Part shown: positions 13,002 to 26,100 of the stretch, piece after piece
How positions within the stretch are numbered: position 1 is the stretch's first letter
How the letters are laid out: the number at the start of each line of letters is the position of its first letter
Assembly (NCBI GenBank): GCA_018873245.2
Contig: JAEMBT020000001.1
Coordinates: 8,272,220-8,336,219, forward strand
From: Archegozetes longisetosus
Taxonomy: Eukaryota; Arthropoda; Arachnida; Sarcoptiformes; Trhypochthoniidae
DNA length: 64,000 nt
Direction: 5' to 3'
Translations under genes and position numbers: made by a program
The notes under the pieces: model-generated
Seen by the model: only the letters and a program-made list of their open reading frames with translations
Databases searched by the model: none
What the model was told of the DNA's origin: nothing

Positions 13002-16000
13002 ATGTTTTCTAATTGTATTAAAAAGTGGGGAAAATATTTTGTATAAATTTCATAATTATTGTGTAATAGATTCTCAAAATTTTCTGCTGATTGTAGTGAC
13101 ACTGGTGTTGTAATATTAACCTCTTTTTTCTGCCTAATTAACAAATATTCAAACAAATGATTAATCAAAAAGAGTAGAAAAACACTGACAAAATGGCTTA
13201 ACTTTTCTAATACATTCCTTAACGTATTTATCCTTAACACTTAACACCAGATACTTAAATAAGGCTATATTTTTCTTATATTTCTTGCTCAATAGGTTTT
13301 GACTTAACTCTAAATTTTTATTTAGGTTTCAGCCGCCAATCGATATCCAAATTTTGTAAAGATAGTAGAAGTTGGACCAAGAGATGGATTACAAAACGAA
13401 AAAGTACTCCAAATTGACTTTTATATTAACTTCTCTCAGCTTTTCCTATACTAGAAAACTATAACTCATTTCCACTTGTTTTTCAATTCAAATGACAAAT
13501 ATAAATGTTTTCAATTGTTTTTGATTAGGAATACGTGCCGTCCAGTACTAAAATTGAATTTATTAAGAAATTGTCACAAACTGGTCTCAGTGTAGTCGAG
13601 GCTACAGCTTTTGTGTCACCAAAATGGGTCCCACAAATGGGAGACCACTCACAAGTTTTCACCAGTATTAGTAAATTAGAAAATAACTCTGTTAATTATC
13701 CGGTTTTGGTTCCAAATTTGAAAGGTATTCACTTTTAGCAATTTATAATTTTGTATTTTGTCTCTTTTGCATCCATTCAAATGCTTGCAAAACCTGAAAA
13801 GTTTAATTAGAAGATTGTAGGAATTAGTATCCAAAACATTAGATTTAACTACAATAGAAGTAAAAGTTATGATCACCACTTGAATGCTTGTCAAACTTTT
13901 ATTTGAATATTGAATGACTTCTACTCAAGTTATTCAATGAGTTGATAATGATATAATTAAGTGATAGTATTAAAATGAAGTTTTAAATTTTACTAAACAA
14001 TTTTTTATACTAACGAAGGTCTCGAGGACGCGATGACGGCTGGCGTTAGAGAGATAGCTGTTTTCACAACTGCATCAGAAACTTTCTGTAAGAAGAATGT
14101 TAATTGTTCAATAGCTGAAAGTCTTCAAAGAATAGAAGAAGTGGTCAAAATTGCGCTCAAGAATGACATCAGAGTTAGAGGGTATGCGTCTCTTCTACGT
14201 CTAAATTATTTAAATACTTGATTTTTCAGAGTTGAAATCCTCTTTATTTCATTTTATGTTCAGCTTTATACCATTTATTTGTAGCTTTACTCACAAAATG
14301 TTCAATTATTTTTGAGGTTTTCAGGACTTTCTAGAAGTAATTGAATTTCTGACAACTTTATTAATTTTATATTAATTATTGGACTGCACGCAACACTATT
14401 TTTTATATTTTTGTTTATACTTTAACAACAAGGAAAACAAAGTATTCTTAATAGATATTTTTTACAAACGCTTTATTGCTTTAAATTCAGTTTAAATTAT
14501 TGTTTATTTGCATTTCTGCTATTGAAAAGTAAAAGTTAATTAATAGTAATGTTTAAGTAAATAATAGTTGATTTAGAAATTAGTAACCAGTAAGCCTTGA
14601 AATATGTCAACTTTTCATGACTTGAGTCTTATAATTAGAGCACAAAATGTTGACAAAACAAAAGCTGGTAAATGATTTGATTTTTGTTTCTCTGGCAAAG
14701 TAAACAGTTAAATATCTGTTAATCAGTTATAAAACTAATAATTAAATGCTTAAAATAGTGATAGAAAAAGTCTAACTTGAATACCAACCTTGAAGTTAAA
14801 AGAAATATTACCGATTGAAAACAAATTTAGTAATTGATTAAATAAATAAATTTTTTGATATTTTATTCCAGGGGCTAAAAGTATGATTTTTATCTCTCAT
14901 CTCTTTTTATATTTTAGTTTGAAGTTTGAACATAAAAATCATAGCAATAAGAATTAAAAACTCTTTCCAAACTTTACTGAGACAAGTAATGAATTTAGTG
15001 TAAAAAATCAAAACAGATACCAATAACAATAAATTTAGATTAAAAATCATAGTATACTTAAGTAAATATAAATCTAAATTAAATCTAAGCTAAATCTCAT
15101 AAGCAATTTGTTGAATTTTTAGTTATGTTTCCTGTTGTTTGGGCTGTCCATACGAGGGTACGATATCATCAGTAAAAGTAGCCCAACTGGCCCATAAGTT
15201 ATACAAATTGGGCTGTTATGAAATATCATTGGGCGATACGATCGGAATCGGAACTCCAGCTACAATGCGGGCATTGTTGGAAGAAGTACTAAAACTATTA
15301 CCGGTCGAAGTGATTGCAGTTCATTGTCACGACACATATGGTCAAGCTTTAGCTAATATTTTAACTGCTTTAGAATATGGTGTGGCCACTGTTGACTCTT
15401 CTGTGGCTGGACTTGGTGGCTGTCCTTTCGCTAAGGGAGCCACTGGTAATGTTGCCACTGAAGACGTTGTTTATATGTTGCATGGAATGGGAATTAAAAC
15501 GGTAATCTATTTGTTTAATCCCGACTCTCTTCTATCCTTCCAACAATTCAATTTCTAGCTAGACTTCAATACAATAACATTAGTTTTTTCAATTGACGGT
15601 TCATTAAGATAGTTGAGAACTAAGTCTAAATATTTAGTACAAATGATTTAATCTGAAATGGAAGAAAGGACAAGCTTTTAGTACTCCAGACACCTCTTAA
15701 GCGATAATATCCTAGCTAATTGTCCCAAATATCGAAATGACTTCTAGTCTAGTTATTCACGGAATCATTTCTCAAATAATAGTTTTGAACAATTGTAAAG
15801 TTTAAGGGACTAAGAAATAGGTATTGAACCAAAAAATGAAAATAACGATTAATTAGAAGTGGTGTTGAGAAGTGTTTAGTAGAAAATATTTCCGCAATGT
15901 TTTGCAAACAGGAAGTAATTATAAAAATATTTAACAATATTTTTTACTATAACTACTACTTCTGTAGAGCTTTAGAGCTCACTTTTCAAAAAGTGATTGC

Positions 16001-16701
16001 TTCAGAAAAACCCATGAACTCAATAAAATCTTATCGAAACTCGTTTTTTCAATCGTTAACAAACTTGTTCTTCAAATCAAATTTAGTCCAAAACTTTCTT
16101 TTACTTAGCGATTGACGAAAAGACACACTGAAAGTCTGGGGAATTCCCAATCACTTAGAGTTGACTACATGGGTTTGAGTATAAGTTTGTTTAGTTGTAG
16201 CTTAGGGCTAAACGTTTTTCTATCGAAATAATTGAGTCTAACAATTTTTCTCATATGTATTACATCTATCCATACTGAATACATGTTACGTATCTATGAC
16301 TAGTTTAGGTATCTATCACTAATTGATACCTTGACTGAAATTCAAACTTAAATGTCAACTTTCTGCTCATAGATAGCTTTCGCGCAGAAAACTTTCTTAA
16401 CCAACAAAAGTTTTAAAATCTAATAAATTTTATCTTTTATTATAACCACACGGATACAAATTAAGTTAAATCTAGTGACCTATAGATTTGAATATCATTT
16501 CCGTATTGATAGTCTAGGGCACAAAAAACTTAGTTCTAAATGAAAAATAATTATGAAATATAATTAATTAAATAAAATTTTTATATCTATTGATAGGGTG
16601 TGGATATATCAAAACTGATAGAGGCTGGTAATTACATATGTAGTGCTCTTAAGAGACAAACATCATCCAAAGTCGGTCGCGCTCTACAGTCCAAAAGTTG
16701 A
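13002..16701 (+). CDS. HMGCL: Hydroxymethylglutaryl-CoA lyase, mitochondrial (six exons, complete)
   Basis: Cleaves HMG-CoA to acetoacetate and acetyl-CoA, the last step of leucine breakdown and of ketogenesis, in the mitochondrial matrix. Exons: 13002-13040, 13326-13403, 13529-13724, 14019-14181, 15123-15501, 16597-16701; all introns are GT-AG and in phase, giving 319 residues (human 325). Visible motifs: GPRDGLQ (Arg32, Asp33), [11 protein letters not shown], the metal-binding HCHD (His226, His228), the signature loop [10 protein letters not shown] with catalytic Cys259, and Asn268. The human equivalents are Arg41, Asp42, His233, His235, Cys266 and Asn275. Exon 1 (13 codons, [13 protein letters not shown]) is the least certain. 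I chose it because it is basic, lacks acidic residues and ends at gtataa in the required phase 0; together with exon 2 it would make a mitochondrial presequence. The C-terminus ends in Lys-Ser, without the peroxisomal CKL tail of the human enzyme. No frameshift or stop is seen. Confidence 0.96.
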
Positions 16702-17469
16702 AAATCATTTTTAATTATCACCACTTTTTATTTTACTATATCAAATTCGATCTTAATTCCACTCTTCGATTCTTCATATCATCCATTAATCAGTTAACAA
16801 ATAGTTACTCAAAATAAGACTAATGGCAATCAATGAATATTTCGTTTATGATCATTAGACTTATTGTATAATAAGAAAGTTTGGGTCAAATTAAAACGTT
16901 TATTAAATTGTTTTAAGGCTTTAATCAACCAGATGATAACAACTTTTAGTTCAAATTGTTAAACATCTTATCACTTTGTAATAATCTACATCTTGTTTAG
17001 TGTTGTAGATGCTTTCTTTCTTTCAAATAGAAAACTATTGTTTTCTTCAACAATAAGCAAATTTTGTGATCATTTTCTTCTATTTTTTAATTATATCTCA
17101 TTTTTGTTAAAGATTATTATTTCTTTCATTATTGCCAACTATTTCTAATACTTTTTTAAAAAAAACTCAAACTTGAAGAGAGAAAAGATTTTCTTTCTTT
17201 CTGAAGGAATTATAATATAATAAGTGCTATAAATGCTATAAATATTAGAAAATAAGAAATTTTCATGTAAGAAACCGAATATTTTGTAAATTTGATATGT
17301 TTTTGTTTATTGTTTGAATTGTTTAAGTTTCTCAATGTCGTTTCCCTGAAAAACAAATTGTTGAAAATAAGAAAAATTAGTATTTGAAAAATAAAATTAT
17401 TTATTTGATGAACAATTTATTTAAAGTGTTAAGTTAATTATAATTTTTAAGGTTTAATCTCTATTTTAG
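16702..17469. other. Gap between two convergent genes
   Basis: A+T-rich, no coding signal. On the - strand it holds two AATAAA poly(A) signals (17416-17421 and 17400-17405), about 50-70 bases beyond the stop of the terminal exon at 17470-17540. Confidence 0.6.
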
Positions 17470-17540
17470 TTAGTTGTTGTGTTGAGTGTATGGCTGATTT
17501 TGGTCATAAAGTGACGTCGTGGAGGGCCAGGAGTCATAGC
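17470..17540 (-). CDS. Probable last exon of an unidentified gene
   Basis: On the - strand a good acceptor, atattttgcag|GC, opens a 71-base exon. After two bases completing a split codon it encodes 22 residues (YDSWPSTTSLYDQNQ...QHNN) and then TAA. The segment is far richer in G+C than its surroundings, has no stop in this frame, and is followed by two AATAAA signals, all typical of a 3' terminal exon. The preceding exon must end in phase 1; I could not locate it between here and 20.1 kb. The Tyr/Ser/Gln/Asn-rich tail is not diagnostic. Exon 6 of the neighbouring channel gene also ends in phase 1, so an alternative end for that gene cannot be excluded, but its content argues against it. Confidence 0.4.
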
Positions 17541-20161
17541 CTGCAAAATATTTTTTTAAAACTTCAAGTGTTGGTCTGCACTGAAAGAAAATGGCACAAT
17601 TAACTTTGAAGTCGTATATATTTGATCGTGAATCAATTTTTTATTGTCAAACATTAACAAAAGTTGTGATTACAAATTAACAGATAAATCGTCAGGCCAG
17701 CACCATAAGGTTGTATCTGTAATGTTACTTAAATTGAAGATAAAACTTCATAGCAGTGATCTGACATAATTGATGTTGATATGCACTTGTCTTTACAAAT
17801 GAGAGCATTCAATTTCAGATATTTAGCCCTCCAGACCCAATCTGGCTACATCACTATGCTTAAGTTTAGATTTTAGCTCTGAGTAAAAGTTATTCTTCTT
17901 ATACTCTTAGCTTACATAGGGCTCAAATCAATATGAAAATGATAATTAAAATAAATTGATTAGATTTTTGACGCGCAAAGTATCACAGAAATTAATTGAT
18001 AAATTAGTAGTTTCCATATCTAATTAAACACCTTATAAATTAACATTTTTTGTCTATATTCTAATGCATTTCAGCAATAAACGTCGATGTTTTTCTAACG
18101 TGTTGTGTTTTCACGACTTATTTAACAAAAATCATTAACTATTGTGCATTATCTGAGAAACTATAAACAATCGATTGTTAGCATGAGCTCAAAATTAGAT
18201 TGGTTTAACTCTAGAACCAGAATCTTGAGGCAAATCTTGGATTTAACTTGAAAATGTTTAATTAACAAAAATGTAAATTTCAAAATGCTCTTTTTTCATG
18301 CTTTTCATGGAGAATAACTTTGACTCAAGAAATTGCAATTTTCTGCTCACTTAAGAGCAGTTGAAAATAGGATTTGTTTTAAGCATTACTTTATTTTTTG
18401 TAGAACTTGATTCCTTTTGACTGTGGATTATTTTACGCACAATTAACTCGTATTCGCTTGGAAAAAATGCTAAACTTTTTATATTAAAACTACCAAAAAA
18501 TATCCACAAATCTAATAGATTTTGACAGAATTTGCTGATATGCATATAGTCAAGAATTTAGTCAAGAATTGCATGAAAATAAATTTCAAACTACTTTTGA
18601 GTATTCAAAACTAAGTATACAATAATAATACTTTCTGGTAATACTTTTATTCTCCTATAAGTCTTATTCTTCATGAGGGCTATTATTTCAGACTTAAATT
18701 GAGATTTAATCCAAGTCTATATCGCGAAAAACCCATTCCATAACAAGAATATATCTAAAGTTTTTAAGAATAAATTTACATAAAGCTCTACTTTTATTTC
18801 GATAATAATTTTTAGTCAATCGTTTAGAAACCATTAGTCACTTGTTTTTCTTTCCTAATAATAAAAAAGTTCTTTTTGAGTAACTTTTACACAGATTTTC
18901 AAAAACGTTTAAATATTAAAACTATTTTAGAAGTGAATCAAGTGCTAAAACAGTGCGACAAATATTACAACAGCTATGAGTTAGATATTTGGCAATACAT
19001 TCCTAGTTATAGGCTCTAAAGTTTTTACATAAGAAGTGAGTTATCTTTTCAAACAAATGCCGATATTAGAGAAACTTATCTGCGATGCTCTCAACTTTTC
19101 AGTTGAAAGGAATATTAATACTTTCTATAAGTCTAATGTTTGTTTAATTTTCAGACCGCTTCAAAGTTTAATAACAGTAAAAACTTTAGAGCTTTTTATT
19201 GAGCCATATATTAGTTAAATAAATATTAAGAATTTTCAACTTTTTTAATATACAATACAATTATGTAAATAAGAAATAATTCAGCTCCTATATTAAGCAA
19301 GGTTTGAAAAGCAGCTTTACTTTTGATATTACTCATTGGAATGCATTCACAGTTCGTTCAAATCTTATTAGATGTTTTGATATTAAGGTCGAATACAAAA
19401 TTAATTCTCTGAATTTTTCTCACTTAAACATCTGGGATCATAACAATTAAGGTTGACTTCAAATTTTTGTGAACTCTTAAAATATACATACGTTGCGCGA
19501 TATTCCATGAAAAAAATCAAAAACTTATTTCTGACATTTTTCAGACGAAAATCCAAACAGAAAATACTTCAAACTACTATTTGGGAGAGGATCTAGCATT
19601 CAATTTATATGATCATTTAATATCTTATTCTATCCAATTTGAGAAGTTTATGCCAGATTTAGTTCGAACAGTCCCTATTTGTGAATAAGGGTCTAAACGA
19701 GTCATAGAAAACTAGTAATCAATTTCTGAGGCAATTCTATAGATATTCTTATGCTAAATAACCAATATTTCAATTATAAATAATTAACTATTGATAGTGT
19801 GCGTCATTAGCGTCCATATCATTATATGGTCATCTTAAGTACGACAATACTTATGTTTGTTTTATACTAACTTTATATCTAATTATTAGGATATACCCAA
19901 ATTTGCCCCAAAAAACAAGATAACAAGTTTGAAAAAATTTTCAAATTCAAATATGATATACTCCACAGCAGATTAACAAATGACTGAAAAAATTTTCAAC
20001 TTTTGCAAAACTTTTTATCCAATACTTAAAATTAAAATCTATCCACAAATCAAGACAAAAAGTTTTCAAAGTTTGGAAACTGACATCAAATGTGTTGAAC
20101 AGAGGACTAAATTTTTTTGTGACGAATATTATTTTGGAGGTTTTAGATGATTATATTGAAG
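17541..20161. other. Non-coding stretch up to the channel gene
   Basis: No convincing exon. 17.58-17.88 kb has a moderately G+C-rich patch containing AGCCCTCCAGACCCAATC, which looks like part of a dispersed repeat I cannot name. From 19207 onward the sequence is the left copy of the segmental duplication. Confidence 0.45.
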
Positions 20162-23100
20162 CTATGGTGCGATTATGATCAAATAGTAGGGCCAATAAAC
20201 AATGTTGAACAACAGGAATAGAGCTGGAAAAATAACACGACTGCATATATCAATCTTTTCAGGTGTTTTCACTCGATTTGTTATCAATAATGTTTTTGCT
20301 TCGAGTTGATCTTTGTTAATGTTGTTCCATTGCTTCTTTTCTGCTATGATCACTGTTTCGGTTCCGTTTTGCTAAACAAAAATACATTGGCCTTAAGTTT
20401 TCATAGATTTCAGAATACACACAACTTTTTGAAGATAGAAATTGATTTTAAAAATCTACCTCTATATGAGAATTGAGTAGTTTTCAAGTTTAATAAATTA
20501 TAGTAAGGCATATTTCTATAAATCGAAAAGCTTTTTTGACGTTTAGAGATTTTTATAAAGACTGGAGAAATTCAGCTTATATTTAGTTGAAAGCTTTCAC
20601 TTTTTGGCACAAGTCTTATAAGAATATGCAGTATATAGGATTTTGGGATTCTTAACATCCTTTTAAATCCAGAAAAGCTTTAGAATATAACTTTTTTAAA
20701 GATACTGCTCTCTAGACACTTGAAAATATGTGCAAATAATTACATTTTAAATCGAAGGTGTTTTTAATGCTAGTCATAATCCATTAAACTCAAAATAAAG
20801 AGGATTTAAATACAGTAATGCCTCGATATAGTGAAACTCTTTTTATAGTGAAAGCTCGTTATGGTCTATTTAAACGATTGGTTGCCAACGGCTCACTACA
20901 TCGAGTTATTACTCAACAAATGAATGAGATACTAAAACTATTATTGGATAAGTTCTGAAATTGTTGCTCATAGTGTTTTGTATAGAGAATATATATTAAG
21001 TAGATAACTGCTTAATAGGTACCAGAATCCGGAATATTAATATCTCTCTTAAGTCATTACTGACCACAATTAGCCTCGAGCAATACTTTTCATGTATCCC
21101 ATAGATAATTATTAGAGCATTTCAATTTTTCAGATTCTTCTAATCTTTCACTGGTAAAAATTCAAAATTTCAAGAATATATTCAATAATTTCAAACTTAT
21201 TGCTGGCATTGTTTCTGTGAATCAAGCTCGAGATAGTAAGGCAAAAGTTTGTAGAGCTCTAACGCGAACTTCAATCTGAAGCTGAAGATTAAATCGAACC
21301 CATAGGTAATGTTTTCCCTATCATTACAGAAGTAATATTTGACTAAATGCTTAACTAAAGTGATTTACCACAAGTCTTTAGTGCAAATTATAGCCGAAAG
21401 GGTCTAACAATGCATGACATTGAAAATGAGATTCAATCCTTTTTTCGCTAATCTAATGGTTTGAGAGCACATATTGACCGCAATAAAAGAGTAACTTATG
21501 ATCACAACACGTCTTATTGAGAACACATTTAGGGCTCTCAGAAAATACGACTCAAAATATTTAAATCTAAACCTGATTAAAGATAACTTTGGCTTTGATC
21601 CCAAATCAGATAAAATTGTTTCGCAAAAAAATCTTGACATCAATACAGACATATCTTCTCGATAGATAAAATCATTTTCACAACTTTATGTCGACTGAAA
21701 AACATTTGATTACACAGTTAACAAACGGTGATTTTTCTCAATTAAAATCCTATATATATACCTATATAGGTATATAAATGTTAATCAAATTTTTGAACTT
21801 TTTATGGCATAAAAAGTGATTAAAAGTAATGCTTAGTTGAAATTTAAGGACTATTTGGGTAATGAAAGATTGAATACCTCTCGATGTAGTTGCTTAGGCT
21901 CTGATTTATTTCTCTTATTCTCAATTCTCCATAAATAGTTAACGAGAGTGAACTCCAATAGGGCCGAGAATACAAATGTAGTGCAGGCTCCCATCCAAAC
22001 ATCAATCGCTTTGGCGTATGAAACCGGTGGTAAATTACTCTGAATTCCAGCTCCTGAAAAATATTATCTATCAAAACTTAAAGCGTAAAACCGAGTCAAT
22101 TGCTCAAAAATAATTTGTAAATTTGAATTAATTGCTTTCAAAGCAGGAGCTCATTTTCTGCCTAAACCTAGAGGTATGAAAATCTAATGACTAAAACATT
22201 TTATGTATATTTTCTGAAAGTTTTGAAGCTAATAACAAGCCAATAGAAAAGATTGTACTAATTTTTCTCAAAGACTTCTCAGATATTTAACAATTAAAGT
22301 GTCTTTTCATAGAACTTGTCTCTAATTTTCAACATTTTATTCGGGAAATGTTCTGAAAATAAAAAAAATTGAGTATCTTTGTATATCAATTCAGTCCTGA
22401 GCATAAGATTTGGAAAAATTGATATCTTGTATTGTGGAAACTTATGAGAAATGAAGAATATCTTAAGTTACCCTTAGATGAAATGGTTAGAAGAGTAGTG
22501 ACTCCGAGAGTGATTCTGGCGGGAATGGCTTCGACGTCGAGCCAGAATGACACCCAAGAGATAACCACAATTAAAATAGTGGGCAAATACGATTGAACCA
22601 AATGATAACCTAATGCTCTCTGCAGATAGAACTCAGCCTTAAGACAACTGTATTCTCCTGTAATGAAGAATCAAATAAATTATTGTGAATCAAGTTTTAT
22701 GAGGCAATTCAAAGAATTATTTTTGCTACTAACCGATATGAAAAGTCTCTTTACAAAGATTGGTACTAACATTAGTTACCAGAAATTGAGGTAATTTTAG
22801 TTTGTCGTACAACTTTACTGGAGATGAATGAGACCACTGAAGGTTTAGTTCGGTTGTCGTCTTGGAAACTATGAAATCATTTACTTTTCAATAATGCTTT
22901 ATGGAAAATTTAAATTTAAACAAATCTTTTAATATGGGTTTTAAGCGTAGGTATTTATTCAAACAGATGCTACTCAAACAGATAACTTTCTCCATCAATT
23001 ATAAGAACATAACAATTTACTGCTACTAAAAACATTTTTACGTATGTGTAATGTTTATAACTCTCTACGAAGTAGTCATATGAGTAGTTTTGTTGTTAAA

Positions 23101-26100
23101 GCTAAAAATGTTTCACTTATCCCAATGATACGTAATCAAATTCTAGGAACTGTTGGATGCCACAATAACAATTAAAACTAATTACTATAAGTAACTACAA
23201 ACGGTGGTAGCTATCAGACCAATCATGATAAGCATTCGCGTTCATATAGAGTCGAATGTTTTGTAGCACTACAACACACTAACAGATATAGGTCTATTAA
23301 ACAATTTTATGATCTGTTTTGTTTGTAACAATAAAAAATTATGATCAAATCTAGAATTAATTACTCTATACTTTTGAGTGTTTTCAGATATCTTATGCAA
23401 AATCGTTTTGTTGGATATGACTCTAATTATGACTAAAATAATCATTAGTTAACTTTCAATGTTTTAGACCTGAAAATTAATAAATTATGAACACTTCAGT
23501 TGAAATAATTTATCTGTTTTTATCATTAATAATAATTCTTTGGTATGTTTTGAATCCAACCTGAATATGAAGTCATTTTTCATTTCTAATCGAGTTTTAA
23601 AACTTTTCTCAAACTTTTGAAACATATGCTCAAAGTTGAAAAAATATTGAAATTTGTGCAGTACTAATTATTTTGAAATTTTCATGAACTTAATATAATC
23701 TGACCTTTCATAAGCTCATAAAAGTTTTTATTCAAAAAATTGATTTCATCCAATAATTAAAAGTTTTGATAGATATCTGATAATAGGAAGAAGACTTCTA
23801 AGAAGTCAAGAGTATTATGGATGACATAAGACTTTCTTCTCGGATAATTGATAGATACATGAATGATAAAGAGTGAAGTGTTTGTTGACTTACATGATGC
23901 CAACTCTATGGCACATATTTGTGAGTCCATAGGATATCGGTATAAGTCCATCATACATGAGAAACGAAGCTTAAGCCTAAAAATAATGGCAATACGTGCG
24001 ACATATTAATAGTTGAACTATATGTTTGTCTCAAGTTTGCTAAACTTTGCTCTTAGTAGATATGAAACGATTAAACCGTTTGCGGACAATGGAATAAGTG
24101 AATGTCTACATAGCATTGACTTACACTGTGCTACTAACAAGTGATCTGATACTTGTTTTCTTCGATCGGTTACTAGAATTAACTTAATTTGGGTAATGTT
24201 TTCAATCGTGTCACACCGTTTCTATTCGAGAGTGAATTAGATGTTTGATTACGTTTTGTCTCATATTATCTAATACTTTCTGAAAATATAAAGCATTTCT
24301 GGTTTTGATTCATAATCTATTGTTTTGTTTTTATATTTTCATAATCAAACTTGAATTTAGTGATGTTTTAAAAAGTACTGACATGTCTTTTATGTCTTTT
24401 TTCCTAATTTTCGTAATGATCACTTTATAGCTTAACTTCATTTTAGCAAAATTTGAATGACCAACTTCGGTGACCAAAGCAAAAAATCTTGTTTCAAGAC
24501 ATATATCTGAGTGTTTTGAATTAGTTAAGTTTGTTTAGTTTTACTTTACGAAAACTTTACCTAAAAGGTTGTCTATTTTTTAATTAGTCGTGAATTTGGC
24601 AAATAAGTCAATTAATGAATAGAGTCGAGCGCATAACAAATCAACAGAAAAGTTGACAATATTTTTATTCCATTTTTTATTTATGAGAAACATATTCAGC
24701 GGTTGATTAAAGAAAACAAATAACAATAGCATAAAATTACTGCATTAGAAAACATCAAATCAAGTGTTTGTCATGTTTTCACTTCATTTTTATATTTATG
24801 CATATCATTAATGTTTAAATAAGAAGTTATGGCACAATATTTGTATTTTTGCATATTCTTCATTTAAACTAAACTATCGTTTGACTCAATATTTCGACAA
24901 CAATAACTCAAACATTTCTTATTCAAACATTTTTGGTATATATTTATGTTAATAATATATGGATAGCTATGAATCGCTAAAATTTCATAAATTGTCATCA
25001 GTTTTATTACTACTGAAAGTGATTAGTCACTTCTTTTCTACTCTCTATAAAGCCATAAACGCCTATCGATTTTGATTATTGTTCGCTTGAGTCAACACAA
25101 ATATTACCATTCAATTCTCAATTGAATTTGAATCTGAATTCAAGGCATTGATAAACAGTAATAGCTGTTGAAATTGTCACTCAAAAGCTTCAATGATAAA
25201 TATTTGATTTCGTCTGATCTGTTGAACACTTCATAGAGAACACAATATATGAGCAAAAGTTTATGAATCAAATACTGAGACAACAAAAACTGCATTAGTT
25301 ATAAAGCTCGAAGAGTAAGTTATGCAATACTGTAAACACTGACACTTAACCGCTTTTCCGCTTCAACTAATCGGATACTCGAAAACTTAATTCCAAACAA
25401 TTAACAAGACTTACCTCAACATGTAGAGTATTTTACCACCAGTTTCGAGTCTAACTAAAACATTGGGAACTGTGACATATTGAATTCAGCTGTTTTTGCA
25501 TTGGCAAAAACACTTCTGGTTTCCAAATCATTTGCACTAACTTCGGGTCATTAAGATCAAGAGCTCGGGTGATGTTTCCAGATTTGAGCCGCTCGTCATA
25601 CCAGCTCTGACGCAGATATAGGTCCACTTCATAATCCATCGATTCTGGATTTATTGAACCAATCGATCGAATAAATATCTCACACGTCACTATTGTGGGG
25701 ATACCTATGCGAATAATTCCAGAATTCACTTTTAGTATAATAATCTTTTCTTAATTAAATACTTTTTCAAAAGAAGGGCTTAAGTGTTAACCACATATAG
25801 GTTTCTTTTGAGCCCTTCCAGTATTATTAAATCACTATCAAAGTTGTACAGTTAAAATCTTAATAATCCTCGATCACAACAAGGAAAATTCGTTGTTATG
25901 TCATTTTATACGTGATTCGTATCAATTTGTTACAAAGTTGATTCAACACTTTCTTTGATTACTAACATTAAATATTCTATTAGTTTGTTTATATCTCCAA
26001 TATTTTGATCTGATAGAAAGTATGCCATCACAACACATAACTGATAGTTGCTATCAATGATTGTTAAGTTTTTGAGTGTAATGCATTGACAATGCATGAA

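Larger units (their letters stand above)
19207..21968. repeat. Segmental duplication, left copy
   Basis: Starts abruptly at TATATTAG (19207) and aligns collinearly, same orientation, with 60488-64000. The alignment covers 3' flanking DNA, the last channel exon, the last intron and part of exon 7. Identity is high throughout, close to 98-99% in 21336-21968, and visibly lower in the 3' flank and distal intron. The true right limit is unknown because the partner reaches the window edge. Confidence 0.9.
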
